Shown: piece by piece, positions 44,807 to 57,014 of the stretch | Layout of the letters: every line of letters starts with the position of its first letter | How positions within the stretch are numbered: the first letter of the stretch is position 1 | From: Dichetophora obliterata | Lineage: Eukaryota > Arthropoda > Insecta > Diptera > Sciomyzidae | Reading direction: 5' to 3' | DNA: 64,000 nt | Assembly: GCA_963920525.1 (NCBI GenBank) | Contig: OY986435.1 | Span: forward strand, 270,787,574-270,851,573 | Notes under the pieces: generated by a model | What the model saw: the letters and a program-made list of their open reading frames with translations, nothing else | Database searches by the model: none | What the model was told of the DNA's origin: nothing | Translations under genes and position numbers: made by a program

Positions 44807-45734
44807 GATAATGTGCATCCCCTGAGACGCCGAACAGTGCGCACTGAAGAATCTGTAGCCGCTGAACAGGAAAGCATTGAAGATGATCCTAATCAATCAA
44901 TTCGTCGCCATTCTCAGCAACTGTGGTTGTGTCCTTCCACTTTATGGAAGATTTTACGAAAAGATCTTGTGCAGGAACTTGTGCAGGAATTAAAGCCAAA
45001 CGACCATCGATGCGCCGCAAATTCGGCGAATGGGCTGAAGCACAAATTGATATTGATTTTTAATTTCCATGGAAAATTTTATTTTCCGATGAAGCCTATT
45101 TTTGGTTGAATGGGTACGTAAATAAACAGAATTGTCGTATTTAGAGTGAGGAGCATCCACAAGCTTTTGTCGAAACACCATTACATCCACAGAAAATTAC
45201 TGTTTGGTGCGCTTTATGGGTTGGCGGAGTCATTGGCCCATATGTCTTCAAAAACGATGATGGTCAGAATGTTACTGTCAATGGTGAACGGTATAGGAAC
45301 AGGATTCGAAGTTTTTCGTACCTCAATTAGCTGGCATTAATCTTGCTGATTTGTTGTTCCAACAGAACAAAGCCACATGCCACACAGCGGGCGCTACAAT
45401 TGATTTACTCAAGGAAACTTTTGAAGAAAAAATAATTTCACGAAATGGCCCAATTAATTGGCCCCCAAGATCGTGTGATTTAACCCCATTATGTTACTTT
45501 CTTTGGGGCTATGTAAAGTCACTTGTCTACATCGATAAACCACAAACAATTGAACATCTGGAAATCAACATTCGAAGAGTTATCGGCGAGATACGGCCGC
45601 AAATGCTGCGAAAAGTTTGTGAAAATTGGTGTTCCAGATTGCACCTTTTACATGCCAGTTGTGGCGGCTACATGGCCGAATTCATATTTAAGCATTTATG
45701 GCATAAAATTGTCTATTCAATTAAGTTTGTTTGA
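44807..45734 (+). pseudogene. Broken mariner-like transposase, copy 2
   Basis: Segments in two frames show RRRTVRTEESV, QSIRRHSQQLWLCPSTLWKI, FSDEAYFWLNGYVNK, TCHTAGATIDLLKETFEEK, NWPPRSCDLTPLCYFLWGYV (the family Asp is replaced by Cys) and a C-terminal NWCSRLHLLHASCGG. The premature TAG before SEEHPQ is shared with copy 1. Inactive. Confidence 0.85.
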
Positions 45735-45805
45735 TTGATATTAAAAATATATTTCTATGTTTTATTATGATTTAAACTTGTATCACTCTATAAAAAACAC
45801 CTTTT
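44807..45805 (+). mobile_element. Tc1/mariner-superfamily element, copy 2 (5'-truncated)
   Basis: From GATAATGTGCATCCC onward it matches copy 1 (from 2761) to the right inverted repeat (TATCACTCTATAAAAAACAC at 45781). The left ~335 bp, including the 5' inverted repeat and the first helix-turn-helix, are absent. It retains the ~60 bp deleted from copy 1 (CPSTLWKILRKDL, LKPNDHR) but carries the same TAG near 45142 and its own stop near 45061. Confidence 0.88.
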
Positions 45806-46125
45806 ACATACCGGTCTAGTCAATAACGCCACAAAAAAATAAGATAGCAGCTGTTTTTTCTTCGCCAATACATTAAATAAATTCCAATATATTCTGTATT
45901 ATTAATCAATTTAGCGATTTATATATTTAATTTCTCGGTAACACCGGGTATATCAGCTAGAAACAATAAAACTGTATCTGCAAAAAAAAAAAAAAAACTT
46001 TATGAAGTGCGAAATTAATTTTGCAATAGAAGTTTTTTACGACAACTATACAATTTGCGAACAAAATAATATAATATCAGTTCTCTTATATTCAGATATG
46101 CTTGAATAAATAATACCAGTCTACA
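45806..46125. other. Nothing recognised
   Basis: AT-rich with a poly(A) run at about 45982-45998. Confidence 0.4.
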
Positions 46126-46129
46126 AATT

Positions 46130-47185
46130 TCGTATCCGGTAAACGCATTACCGCCCATAATGGACTTAAGCCCAAAAATTGGATTTGTGATTATGACCGC
46201 TTAACTAAGGGAATATGACCGGGATTATGACCACAAAAAACAGGTCATATTCCCAAAATTAATTTGGATTAATTTATTTTTAATTTGTATACCTACTTAT
46301 GTATTTAAGTATGTATTTAATATGTCTGAATTAACAATTTTCCGTACAAAGGCAAATTATTTCGTCATAAACAAATTTATTTGCCTTTGTAAGGAATGGT
46401 GATAACAACTTGACTTTTTCAAATAATTTTTTACAAATTTACCAGAATGATCAAACAAAAAATCACCGGCGCTATGAAAAATCGCCCAAAAAAAAAAAAT
46501 GAAAAATCGCCGTTAGACCTACTGAGGGTTGTAATCGCTAAGCTGCGGCCAAAGGCCGCCTATTAAAAAAAAAATGTCCAGAAGTACTGTAGATAGCAAA
46601 GCCGGTGTTGGATTTAATGAGGATCATCCCCATATAAGCTTTATGGAAGGGTCTTTTATTTTTGTGTCATAACTTTGGCTATTTTCATGCAAAGGAATTA
46701 TATCCAGAAGTACTGTGACAGCGATAATTCTTATTTTAATAGGCGGCCCTCGGCCGCTGCTTAGAGATTACAACCCTCAGTAAGTCCAACACGGGCTTCG
46801 CTGTCTACAACAAAAATAGCTTAAGTCGACCAAAGACACATCTGAGTTATTGATGCAATTGTCTTCCACGCATATAGAACTATAAACACACAAAATCTGG
46901 CACTTCTAGTTATGACCAAAACTAAAAGACCCTTCCATATAACTTATATGGCGATTGAAAACTTTGAAGCAAGATTTCGCGAAACTTTGAAATCAGACTT
47001 AAGCTGTTATTTCTTATCGACGCAAATATCAGTATTTGTTACTTGGGATAATGACCTCTTAAAAACGGACATAATCCCAAGGGGTCAGAATCTTCATTTG
47101 GGACTATTTTCTCTTTTAAAGCGGTCAAATTTCAAATTTGGGATTATGTCTCTTTTGGCTATGTCCCGGCACCGTTTTGACACTT
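46130..47185. mobile_element. Element with GGGATTATGACC motifs at both ends
   Basis: GGGATTATGACC or a one-base variant occurs in both orientations around 46188-46255 (four times) and around 47045-47155 (four times), with little between. Such mirrored subterminal motif clusters mark the two ends of a DNA transposon. Exact termini were not fixed. A foldback (46513-46790) is inserted in it, and a plus-strand open frame at 46912-47187 is unrecognised. Confidence 0.5.
46513..46790. mobile_element. GC-rich foldback element
   Basis: TTAGACCTACTGAGGGTTGT with a following AGCTGCGGCCAAAGGCCGCC faces the inverted TTGGACTTACTGAGGGTTGT with AGCAGCGGCCGAGGGCCGCC. CCAGAAGTACTGT is repeated in direct orientation inside (about 46576 and 46692). 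The arms' GGCCGC hairpins stand out from the AT-rich surroundings. Confidence 0.7.
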
Positions 47186-47189
47186 GAAG

Positions 47190-50100
47190 CAAAGGTTTGC
47201 AAATGATCAACTCCAGAAGTATGAGAAATATACTTGCTTCACTTGCCTTTAAAATTTAAAATATCCCAAAATATCATTTATTTGGAATTTTAGCGATATC
47301 ACATGAAAGACAGACCATTTTTTTATGTAGAAATATGGCAATTTATATAATATATTCAACTTTAATATTTTTTGTTCGTTATCGATTAGCTTGGAATTAT
47401 TTAAGGGCCAGTTTTTTGTTTCTTTAAATTGTTCTTAAAAGTAGTTACTATCTGTATAAAATATTTAGAGAAATCTGCTGAATTCTGCTTCGAAGAATTT
47501 TCGAAAAATAGTTTCAATAGTTTTAATTTTTTTATTCGTATTTTGGCTTATGCATTTTTTTGGAAAAAAAGCTTAATACTATGCCAAAGCCACCCGCGTT
47601 GTCGTCAATTTTTAATATAGCGTTTTTAGGTTTTTGGAACGTTTCTTCGTATTTGAATTAAGTGTTATTTCAGAAAATATTTCAACATAAATTCATTGCA
47701 ATTTACTCAAATTTGGATTTTTACGATTTTTTTTTATTGCAATAGGAAAGAAAATTAATGTTTTTTTTTTTAAATTAAAATATTACAACTCTGGTACTTT
47801 TCATTAGTTTTTTATGTTTGATAGATCAATTAAAAGAACAATTTAAATAAAAACAAAATGCATGCCAGTTAAAAAAAATATAATTCGAGCGTTGTTTTCA
47901 TTATTTTTTGTTTAAATATTGAGTAGAACTCTTGTTAAAAGTTTCTCCATTTCTCGGGCTTTTAAACGAGTTCCAAAGTTCATCAATTGACTCGATACTT
48001 TATAAATTCTAGTTTTTTATCAAATCGAATTTTTTTAGCTTATGGTGTCAACATGTCGAGCTAATATTTTTTTCATACATATTGGGGCCACTTTAATATA
48101 CATAGTTAAAAAAAAGAGTTAAAGTTGTCTTACATTTTCATTTCTCCTTGCTATAATACTTTCGATTTATTGTTTTTTCTTAGAATATATGGTTTTTCTT
48201 GATTTTCGTTCAGCCCCATAGCAGCTCACAAGCATTGCTTATACTTTCCGACAACAGCAACAAGTATGATATTTCACTCAGCTATTTTGTGTCATAAGCA
48301 ATAAATTGACTTTTTTAGCAGCTACAGTAAACTAATTGGAGATTTTTCTTTTAAACCTACATCAATCACAAAGGGACACACACCACTGCCACATTCTTGC
48401 TCTAAACCTTTGTTGCAATTTTGTTGGACTAGAAATCAATTTAAATTTAAAATTCAATATCTTTCTCTGCTGGAATTTTTCAAGTTACTATAGTATTTTA
48501 TCGTACGCTCTGGTCAGATGAGCGTCCTGTCAGTGACCTTTTGAAAAAACTGCTTCAATTTTACTCAGCTTATTAACAGAGATGAAGAACGTCACAACAA
48601 GTGAAAACATTTCAACTTTTGTTGTTTTGCCTATGCCGATGATTTGATTTTGGAAAAGTTTTATGTTACATTTTTGATTCGTGCATTCAGAAAGTTTTCT
48701 GATGTGGTTTTCGCATTTTTGTGGTCTATTCAATAAGAACCACAAAATTCCAAATTAATTTACTATGTTTTATAATAGGGTGGGAGGGGGTGGTGTAAGT
48801 GTGTAGGGGTGAGGATGTTAATTCTGGTTTGTCAAGTTTGTTGAAAACTGCTTTAAAGTTTTTCAACAATTAATCATCTTGTTCGAAGTACTTACTTTAA
48901 CAAATTAATCTGTGATTTACTTTTAAATTTTTTATTTTATAGCCAGAAAGTTTCTTCACATTAAAGAAACGTTTCTTTTTTTGCCATTAAGGGCAAATAC
49001 CCGATTTTTACTTTTCGTGATATTGCATAAAACAAATTCTTAACAATTTTTTTATATTCTTTTATTACTGATGCAAAAATGTATCAGCATTCTCTACTTC
49101 TATAGTAAAATATACATATATAGACCTTTTAAATGAATGTGCAAAATTTCACCTACTAAATGTGTTACTTATGATACTTATTTCGTTATTAAAATTATTT
49201 TTTTTTTTTTTGAAAAATAAGTAAAGTGAAAAAATTAAACAATCCAGCAAAAAGAAGCAGTCATTTTCGTTTAGAAAATTCAATTTTTATTTTATTTTAA
49301 TACAGAACCGTCAACTGCAGGTATCTTACAAGTAATTTTAAAAAAATAAAAAGAGGCTGAAAAAGGTGTTCTTGCAAGTTTTGTTTTATTTTTTGAAAAG
49401 GCATTTAATTGATTAATGTGAAATTTTTTATACATACTGTCCATATCATATAAATAAAATTATTTTATTCATAAATTTTTGACCATATCAAAAAAGTTTC
49501 TTTTTGTAAATAATGACTCTTAAAGCTCATGCAGATGATCTCCTGGAGGTCTTTTTAAGAAAGGCGTCTTGGGTGCGCACGCTTTATTTTTTGATTCAGT
49601 TATTTGAAATGAAAATCCAAAAAATTGTAGTAAATGCAAGATATTCTCTAGTATTTTCCGAAGGAATAGTGCAAATCAACTTTTTTAACAGAATGGAAAA
49701 AAAAATGCAAAACAAAGAAGGTGGTATTTATAAAAGTTTTGGCATTAAGTTGTTTGTAAAATAAAACTCATTTAAAGCATAAATAAATGCTTTAATCAAT
49801 TATTAAAATATTCATTCATACAGATGGTGTAAAAATTTGGGACTGCTCGCTTGAGCGGTTAAAATAAATAATTATTACATTAACTCACATAATCATGGAC
49901 CAGTCTTTTCAGTTTCGATGGATGGATACGATTTTTTGAGTGGCCCTATTGTGTGGCCTATAAGTTACCAATCAAAATGTAAAAATACCACACCGAAGAA
50001 TAAAATTAAATAGTTCTAACAAGTAAACAGAGAATTCAGGAAGAATTTTGTTTGAAACTAATTTTTTTTGTCGAGCAGCCAGGACTTGATTTGGGATAGA

Positions 50101-50650
50101 AGTCAAGCCCGTAGTCAGGATTTTCCTTGGATGAGAGAGGGTGAGGGTAAGGTTTGAGTACAAAAATTTATTAATGTCAATACGATATTTAATGCAAAGC
50201 TTTTTCTTCTCTATTCCTAAGATATTAGAACTTTGAAAGTAAAAACTTCTATGCAGCTGACTTGATTTAGTCTACTTTAAACGTTTATTTTTCACAAATC
50301 TCTAAAATTTCTCTTTTTTATCAAAAAGTTTTCTTCGGTACAATTTTTGTTTTCAATCAAAGTCTACCTAATAAGCCCACAGTCTCAGTTTTTTAGAAAT
50401 AGATTCTATCTTTTTTATTTCCTACAATTTTCTGTCAAATAATTTTAATTGTGAGAACTTTTTAATTTTTTTTTTTTAAAATGTCATTGCAAAAATTATT
50501 TAACGGTTTTTTGAAATATCTTTAAAGAGAGTCCATTTTCTCTCTACGAAATACAAATTATGTTTAAATGGTAAATAAATTATGTACTAGCATTTTTGTT
50601 CTTTTTTTCATAATTTTGTAAATTTTTAGTTGTAATTGATACCTTATAAT
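47190..50650. other. Long AT-rich stretch without recognised genes
   Basis: No protein, RNA or repeat could be supported across ~3.4 kb apart from a G-rich patch at 48778-48813. Open frames (48336-48521 plus, 48530-48745 minus, 49513-49764 plus) have no recognisable features. Confidence 0.45.
48778..48813 (+). other. G-rich tract (possible quadruplex)
   Basis: GGGTGGGAGGGGGTGGTG followed by GTAGGGG gives four G-runs of three or more, the last after a long loop. In sequence this AT-rich it is a conspicuous strand-biased patch. Whether it folds is unknown. Confidence 0.45.
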
Positions 50651-50652
50651 GA

Positions 50653-50874
50653 ATGCTTGGTTTTCACTATGTCATTTTCAGTGGTCAGTTGTTGTCAATC
50701 AAATTGAAAATAACATGTTGAAATTTTTTCTAACTTTGCCAATCTTAGAAAATTAAAAACAATCAAATTTTTAAATAAAGCTATGCAGAAAATATTCTAG
50801 AGTTTTATTTAGGTGATATTTCAGGTAATAGACTTGTGTGTCGTCATAAAAATGACATAGTGAAAACCAAGCAT
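50653..50874. mobile_element. 222-bp MITE with perfect 26-bp terminal repeats
   Basis: The left end ATGCTTGGTTTTCACTATGT (plus six further bases) is perfectly mirrored at the right end. No coding capacity. No clear target duplication. The perfect ends suggest recent movement. Confidence 0.8.
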
Positions 50875-51034
50875 AAGAACTTCTCTTCTAAAATTCTGTT
50901 ACTTGCCTTAAAAATATTTACAAATATAGTTAATTTTTTAAAAAATACTATTTCTTTTCAAAACATTTAAGAGCAAAATAAATAGACACTATAAAGAGTT
51001 AAAGTTTTTAATATTTGGTATACCTTTTTTGTTG

Positions 51035-51470
51035 TTTTGTTGTCATCGCAAAACATAGGGCGATTCATTCCTGCAAGGATGAAAACGGAAATCTAGTGTC
51101 AGGTGTCAGAGTAAAAGACGAGACAAGAACTATTCTTTTTTTACATTTATTGAAGAATTCGAAATAATGAGTTAAAGACAACGCAAAATACTTGCTGCGT
51201 GTTGCAGCTCATTTTTCACACTTACTCCTTAAATTACATTAAAGATACCTCCCCGCCAAACCACCATCTTTGCGAATGTCTAGGCAAAAGCAATTAAAGG
51301 AAGTTAACAATGTTGCCATGTTTTATAAATTCATGTTGACACTAGTGACATATATCAAGAGTACACTGACGTTATGGAGGGAACACTTCTCTAAGCTTCT
51401 AAATGGCGAAGCCGACAAAAATCCCGCCAAGAGAGATGATATTCCAGAAACCCAAAGGAGATCACTCTAT
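51035..51470 (+). pseudogene. Non-LTR retrotransposon fragment
   Basis: The plus strand reads AIHSCKDENGNLV before and STLTLWREHFSKLLNGEA after an inserted 245-bp element. This is the linker between endonuclease and reverse transcriptase of many insect non-LTR elements (...W..HF..LLN). The fragment stops shortly after 51470; no RT follows. The two halves are in one frame once the insertion is disregarded. Confidence 0.7.
51097..51341. mobile_element. Solo-LTR-like insertion with CTAG target duplication
   Basis: A 245-bp segment starting TGTCAG and ending TTGACA (TG...CA, with short terminal inversion) is flanked by CTAG at 51093-51096 and 51342-51345. It interrupts the non-LTR fragment and its removal leaves one CTAG and an intact frame. 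The size, ends and 4-bp duplication fit a solo LTR of a Ty3/gypsy- or BEL-type element; no internal region remains. Confidence 0.7.
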
Positions 51471-51544
51471 TTGACCTCTATACTAAGTACGTTATGCGTT
51501 GCGTTTTCTATTTTTAAAATTATTTAAACATTTTTTGAGGTATT

Positions 51545-52440
51545 TTGAATTTTATATCTTTAGCTTGGTAGGCTGTGCAATGCATCATATTGCAAATGTG
51601 AAATTCAAACTTCTAATTTTCTTCTACACTCAGAAAATGTCAAATGTCTAGAAAATCTAGAAAAATAGCACCCAATCGTTAGAAAACCGGGCTTCATTTA
51701 GCACCGTGGCCGCTTTTCTAAAGTGATGTGTATGTTTTTCGTTAAATTGACACCAGAAGTGTGAAATAGTAATAGAATAATGAAATAGGAAAATTATCCA
51801 ATCATTTACGAACTATTTCGTTAAATTAAAGAAACTATACTATGCATACTATTGTTCAGGGCTTAAATTGCTGGTGCCAAATTAGCAGAAGCATCACAGT
51901 TTTTACTTTGGCTGCGCTTTAGCAATTTATTTTGCAATTTTCTATAAATAAATTTTGCTTTGGCTGCAAACTACGAAAGAAACAAATAGTTTCAGCAGCA
52001 GCGAGCGTTCGGGTTTTCAGTCGTGCTGTAATTTTGGAACATTATCGAAGACACAGCAACAGCAAGCTATCGCATTTTGAAGTCGCCTTCTTGCTGTTTC
52101 ATTTTTCAAGCAGGCTTTACAGCAGCAGCTATCGATGTTGGCATGCGGTGCTGCTGTGCTGCAGCTGTTTGCACTTCCTACGCTGCTGCTATTGCTTGTA
52201 ATATTTTTTAGCAGCTTTGGCAGAGAATGATGAATATTTTTTAAGTTAAAAGTAAATATTTATAATGTTTATTTTCTAATTGAATTTATGTTTAACAGGA
52301 TTCAAGATACAATTCTTCTATATCTCCTAAAATTTCTTCAACCAGCACTGCACAAAATTTATAAGAAACTGTGACAAAAATTTTAACATAAAAACATTCA
52401 TCATTCTTTGCCGATGCTGCTAAAAATGGGTACGTAGTGC
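51545..52440. other. Sequence with inverted GCAGCA-rich blocks
   Basis: CAG/CTG-rich DNA at 51985-52195 includes many GCAGC/GCTGC pairs. TTTTTTAGCAGCTTTGGCAG with GAATGATGAATA (52205-52240) faces its inverse at 52387-52425. It looks like the core of a hAT-like or other foldback element; ends are not fixed. Confidence 0.4.
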
Positions 52441-52458
52441 TGTTCTCCGGGATTTCAA

Positions 52459-53400
52459 TCAACTGCAGCCAGTTGGAGATATCCCACTTTACGGGAATCC
52501 AAGGTCAGGTGATGTTATCGCCATTCAAGGTCAATTAATCTATCGTCAAATAAGTAAAGTGTTCGTATTGAACCAAATAATGAGATAAATTCGACGAGAA
52601 CAACAAATTTTCAGGGAATGCTTACTAAGAGTATCATTACGAGAACTGACTCTACAGTTAATTTCAGCGTTAATTTTTTTCGAATTAAAATGTGTTAAGA
52701 TTAATCTCGAAGAACGCTGAAATTGAAGAATATAACATTGGGAAGCTCAGAAATGTTGGCAATGCTGTAACAATCATCAATGCTTTACACAATGACCCAC
52801 GAGCGTTGTTAGCCTCATCCGACGATGCAAGAGGTTTAAGCCCAAAGTTATATCTATGCAAGGGTACAAAAGTTATTTTGAGGCAAAATATTTTTACTTC
52901 AGCTGGTCTGTGCAATGGCAGCATCGGTGAGGTTGTTGAAATTGTTTATAACCATTGAGAAATTTCCGATTTATAGAAGAACATTTTAGAAGAACATTTA
53001 TAGAAGAAATCCTTTGTGCATTTTGGTCAAGTTTCCCAAGTATTCTGGAACAAAATACAACAACTCTAGTGCATAACCTATTCCTTCTGTTGTAGTGTCA
53101 TTTAAAAAAGGATCAAACAATTTTACTCGCAAGGAAATTATACTACAACGATTAGTAATCATAGTAGATTAGATTAGTATTCATAAATCGCAACGATTAA
53201 CACTCGATCAAGCAGTTGTTGATATAGGAGAAAAAGAGTTTGCATTACGAATGACATATGAAGCATTCTCAAGGGTTCGTAGCATAAGTGGACTTTTTAT
53301 CGAACCAGCTTTTTCTTATGATCGGCTTAAAGAAATAAATGACAAGAAGGGGTTGGTTGAGAAACGCCAAGAATTAAATAAATTAATGAATATGCAATAG
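52459..53400 (+). pseudogene. Helitron PIF1-type helicase, C-terminal part
   Basis: Reads LQPVGDIPLYG (walker-B-side QLPPVGD motif), ASSDDARGLSPKLYLCKGTK, NIFTSAGLCNGSIGEVVEIV and LTLDQAVVDIGEKEFALRMT, then AFSRVRSISGLFIEPAFSYD, ending TAG at 53398. This is the C-terminal half of a PIF1 helicase as found in RepHel proteins of Helitrons. Several frameshifts and a stretch lost around 52960-53185 make it inactive. It acts in rolling-circle transposition in intact elements. The Helitron 3' end lies 233 bases downstream. Confidence 0.85.
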
Positions 53401-53607
53401 ATTTAAAATTTTTGGTATTAAAATGTTTATGAGATCAGGTAAGTTTATTCATTACGCAAATCTCCCTTACAATGACAAAACGAAATATGTCCATTTTTGA
53501 GGCAACACAACATTATATCTTTACTTTTATTGCTTTGGGAAAAGTTTATTACAGCGAGCGACCCAATTTAAATGCATCTTCAACGTACCAATTTATGTAG
53601 CCAGCTT

Positions 53608-53637
53608 ACGCGTTGCTAAGCAACTGCTACTCCTAGT
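53608..53637 (+). mobile_element. Helitron 3' terminus (hairpin + CTAG)
   Basis: A hairpin with stem GTTGC/GCAAC (about 53612-53624) is followed ten bases later by CTAG (53633-53636) and a T. This is the classical Helitron 3' end (hairpin then CTRR, inserted before T). It is co-oriented with the helicase remnant. Confidence 0.75.
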
Positions 53638-53639
53638 AT

Positions 53640-56600
53640 AAAAAATACTGATTTTATTTTATCAATATAAGAAGGAATTTGATGGCAAATTACTGACCTT
53701 GGCCAACTATAGGATTTTGCAAATATAAAAAAAACTAATAAAAAAAGCTCATACATTCACGCGCAAATCTACTGCCTACCTTAAATGGTTCTATGTATGC
53801 AATGCAAATAAAATTAAGTTACTATTTTAGTTGTTCATGTCGTTGTGAACGTCAGACGATAGTCGTCATTTAAGTACAAAAATATTGCAGTTTCCAACAG
53901 AGCGCTATTAAATGCACCCGTACCGAAAGATATCCTAACTACAAGCTTCAAATGCTAAACAAATATTGCAGGATGCTGATTGTCGGTGAATGCGGGAATG
54001 CTTAGATTAAGAGAAGTTTGCTTGTTAAATAACAGCAGGTTGGCATTGCCAGCTGTGAAAGCGAACAGTTGTATAAATTATGAAAATATGCTGAGAAATA
54101 TAGGATAATGTGAAAAGCTTTTAACAAAATGCTCTTGGAGAAAAAGCGCTTTATGGCGCTACTTGTGGAAGGTAATATTTTGGTAATATTTATATTGCTT
54201 TTTCTCTCTCTAACTCTCTCTCAAGATTTTCTTGAGAGTGTGAACACTCTGCACGTTTTTTATTTTTATTGTTGTTGGGAATGAAAAGTTGCGCGCTGTT
54301 GCTTTCAAAGTTTGAACATTTTGAGTCTCTTTGACTTAACAGCTGCGAGTTGCCGGAAAAACTCTATTGACTGCAGAGCGCACAAGAAATTTCCCTGCCA
54401 CTTGTGGATGCTATTTTCCGCAAAAATAAATTCCACACACACATGCTCTGTGAAAAACCATAAGCAACCGACACGTTTTCAAATAATTTCCATTTCAGTT
54501 AAGATGTGCGATTCAAACGGTTCGAATGTGTGGCTAAGGCGAAAATTTCTCGAATATATTTTCTATGTTATTCAATAGCTCAATAAGCACAAGCACAAGC
54601 ACATGTACATTTACACACACAAACACACACTAACACACACATACTCACACAAATATATACACACAAATAAATAGAAACACGCACCATTTTGTCAAAGTAG
54701 TATGTAGCTGAAGTAATACATTTGAAAATGAGAGAAAAAATTTAAGTGTTTCAAATAAAAATGCAAAAAAAAAAACAAATTGATTGCTTTCGGAATTGCA
54801 GTGTAAATAAATAAAGAAAACGTGTTGAGTCTACAAAAAAAAAAAAAAAAGTAAATAACAACAATTTTAAAAGCTTAGACCAAAATTTGTGGTCTCGTTA
54901 ATGATGAAAGTCGAATAAGTTGTATATTGTGCAAAATCTAGAAAATAAGAAATATTTTTTTATTAATAAAAAAAAGAAAACAAAGTTTATACAACGTATG
55001 TAGTTACTGTGAATATTCAAATTTTCTAATATTAAATAAAAACAATAGAGCAACATTTACTGGTCGCCAACATGTGTCGCACGTTGTCGCAAAGCCAACG
55101 GAAAGTCACTTCTAAAGAAGTATCTTGTTAAAGAAGCATACAAAATATCTGCGTTTATCTGCGTGTTTATTTATTTTAATTTTTTTAGTGTCCGCTAACA
55201 ATACTAATTTCAGCTATAAACATACAAATAAAAACAAATATATAACATAAGAAGCACACATCGTATAATTCGAATGATGTAAATCCTCACTGGCCGGTCT
55301 TTTGTGAATATTCTTCCGATGTGCTCGTATGCCTGAAAAAAAAAATGTAAATAAAAAAGATACAAGTTTTAAGTTTTGTAAATAAGTGCTGCCAACAAAA
55401 GCCACAAACTTCGGTTGAAACGGGTAAAATTATAATCTTAAGAAAGTAAAAGAAAAACAAAAGTAACAAAACAAAAAATATTCAAGTTAGTTAAATATGT
55501 AGCTATAAAACTAATAACAGAAAAGAGTTTGCTTATAAAAAGCTTTACAATTCCATAGAAATAAAAAAAGTAAATTTATTCTTAGCCAATTGATAAAAAA
55601 AAATAATGTTCACTAGAACCAAAACAAAAAATTAACAGCTACAAAACGAAATTGAAAACAGTTAAATAAAAATGATGTCAAAATTTTTAGGCTGTTTTTT
55701 AAAGACTGAAAAGCTGCGTTAATTAGTTAAAGCCAACAGTTAATGTTTTGAAGGATTTATTAAACAGCTGCTTAAAAGATCTAAGAAATCTAAGTACTGG
55801 TGTTAATGAGCAGCTTGCAGCATTTTCAAGTTGAACAGAGAAAAAATAAGAAAAAATTTGCTGGGCAAGAAAAAAATTGCTAGCCAGAAAAACCTAACAA
55901 GTTTCACGCTAAATATTAAATTGATGCTTTAAGGTTTCCCAGAACATGACTTTATAAATATTATAGTCGGTATAAAGCTTGAATTCAGTTTGCAGTTAAT
56001 ATAAAATATTATGTTTTAACTTGTTGAGCTATGTCTAGGAAATTTTTGATGAAAATGCTTTAAAGATTTCAGCTGAAAGTAACGCCATGCAAAAGTTTGA
56101 CAAAAATTAATTAACTAAAACAATGAAACTCACAACAAGTGCTTAAAAAGTTTCTGGAACACAACTTGGAAAATGTAAAATCTTTTGAAAAGCTCGTATG
56201 TTTCCTCAGTAAATAGCAAATACTAAAGCTAGCAAAGCTTTAACGGAAAAAGTGCAAACTTGTGCAGATCTAAGTAAAGTTAAGACAAAAGAAATTAGAG
56301 CAAAGCAACAAAATAGTTTGAAAGTTTCGGAAGAATATTTTGAATATTTTTCTGATATAGCTACATAAAAAGTGCTTCAAACTTTTCCAAACACAAAACT
56401 TTAAAAATAATAAAGCTTTAAAAATATTCTTTCTGCATCGAATACTAATAATAGCTAAAAAAAGCTACAACAAAATATATGAGCAAAAACATAAAAAACA
56501 TTTTAAAGTTTTCGAAAATATAACTTTGAAAATATTACAGCTTTAAGAAAATCATGAATTTTGCTTAGACTAAAAGAGAAAAATTGAGATTGTACTGGTT

Positions 56601-56950
56601 GAGCTTAGGTTCGAAAAACTTTATCAAAAAATCTGCAAAATAAGATTTAACCAGCAACAATTTTCTTTGTTTAAGTAAAACAAATAAAAGCAAGCTAACT
56701 TAAACTAACTACTAAAAAAGCTCCACTTTGCCTCACAAAGTTAAAGTAAAGCTAAAGTAAATTGAGCAAGACTAACTGTAAATAAAAAATAGCGGTTAGT
56801 TAAGAGCAGCTGAGGGACCAAGGTGAGAATATCGACGACGACAAAACCATGTAACGCTGCATGCTAAGCAAGGCAACAAAATAAGCAATAAACAAATAAT
56901 GCATAAAAAATTGCAATAACAGCACTAACTGCAATAAAAGGATTTAAAAC
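53640..56950 (+). other. Upstream region and probable 5' UTR of the octopamine receptor
   Basis: No coding exon was recognised. Notable parts: a (TC)n-rich tract at 54198-54225, a less AT-rich stretch at 54270-54540 that could hold a promoter, interrupted (CA)n at 54575-54685, and poly(A) runs. A GACCAAG-GTGAGAA donor-like site at about 56817 and a TAACAG acceptor-like site near 56921 could bound a short 5' UTR intron. Transcription start is not determinable by reading. Confidence 0.35.
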
Positions 56951-57014
56951 ACGCTTGCACCCATCAACAATAACAACAACAATCACAACTACAACAATAA
57001 CAACAATACTCATT

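Noticed and set aside
51932..52201. 89-codon Ser/Cys-rich frame
   Set aside because: Arises from GCAGC/GCTGC-rich inverted blocks; no start context or homologue.
56955..57014. Upstream extension of the receptor frame (HPSTITTTITTTT...)
   Set aside because: Begins at a TTG, not ATG, and is encoded by CAA/ACA-rich 5' UTR; the first ATG is at 57015.
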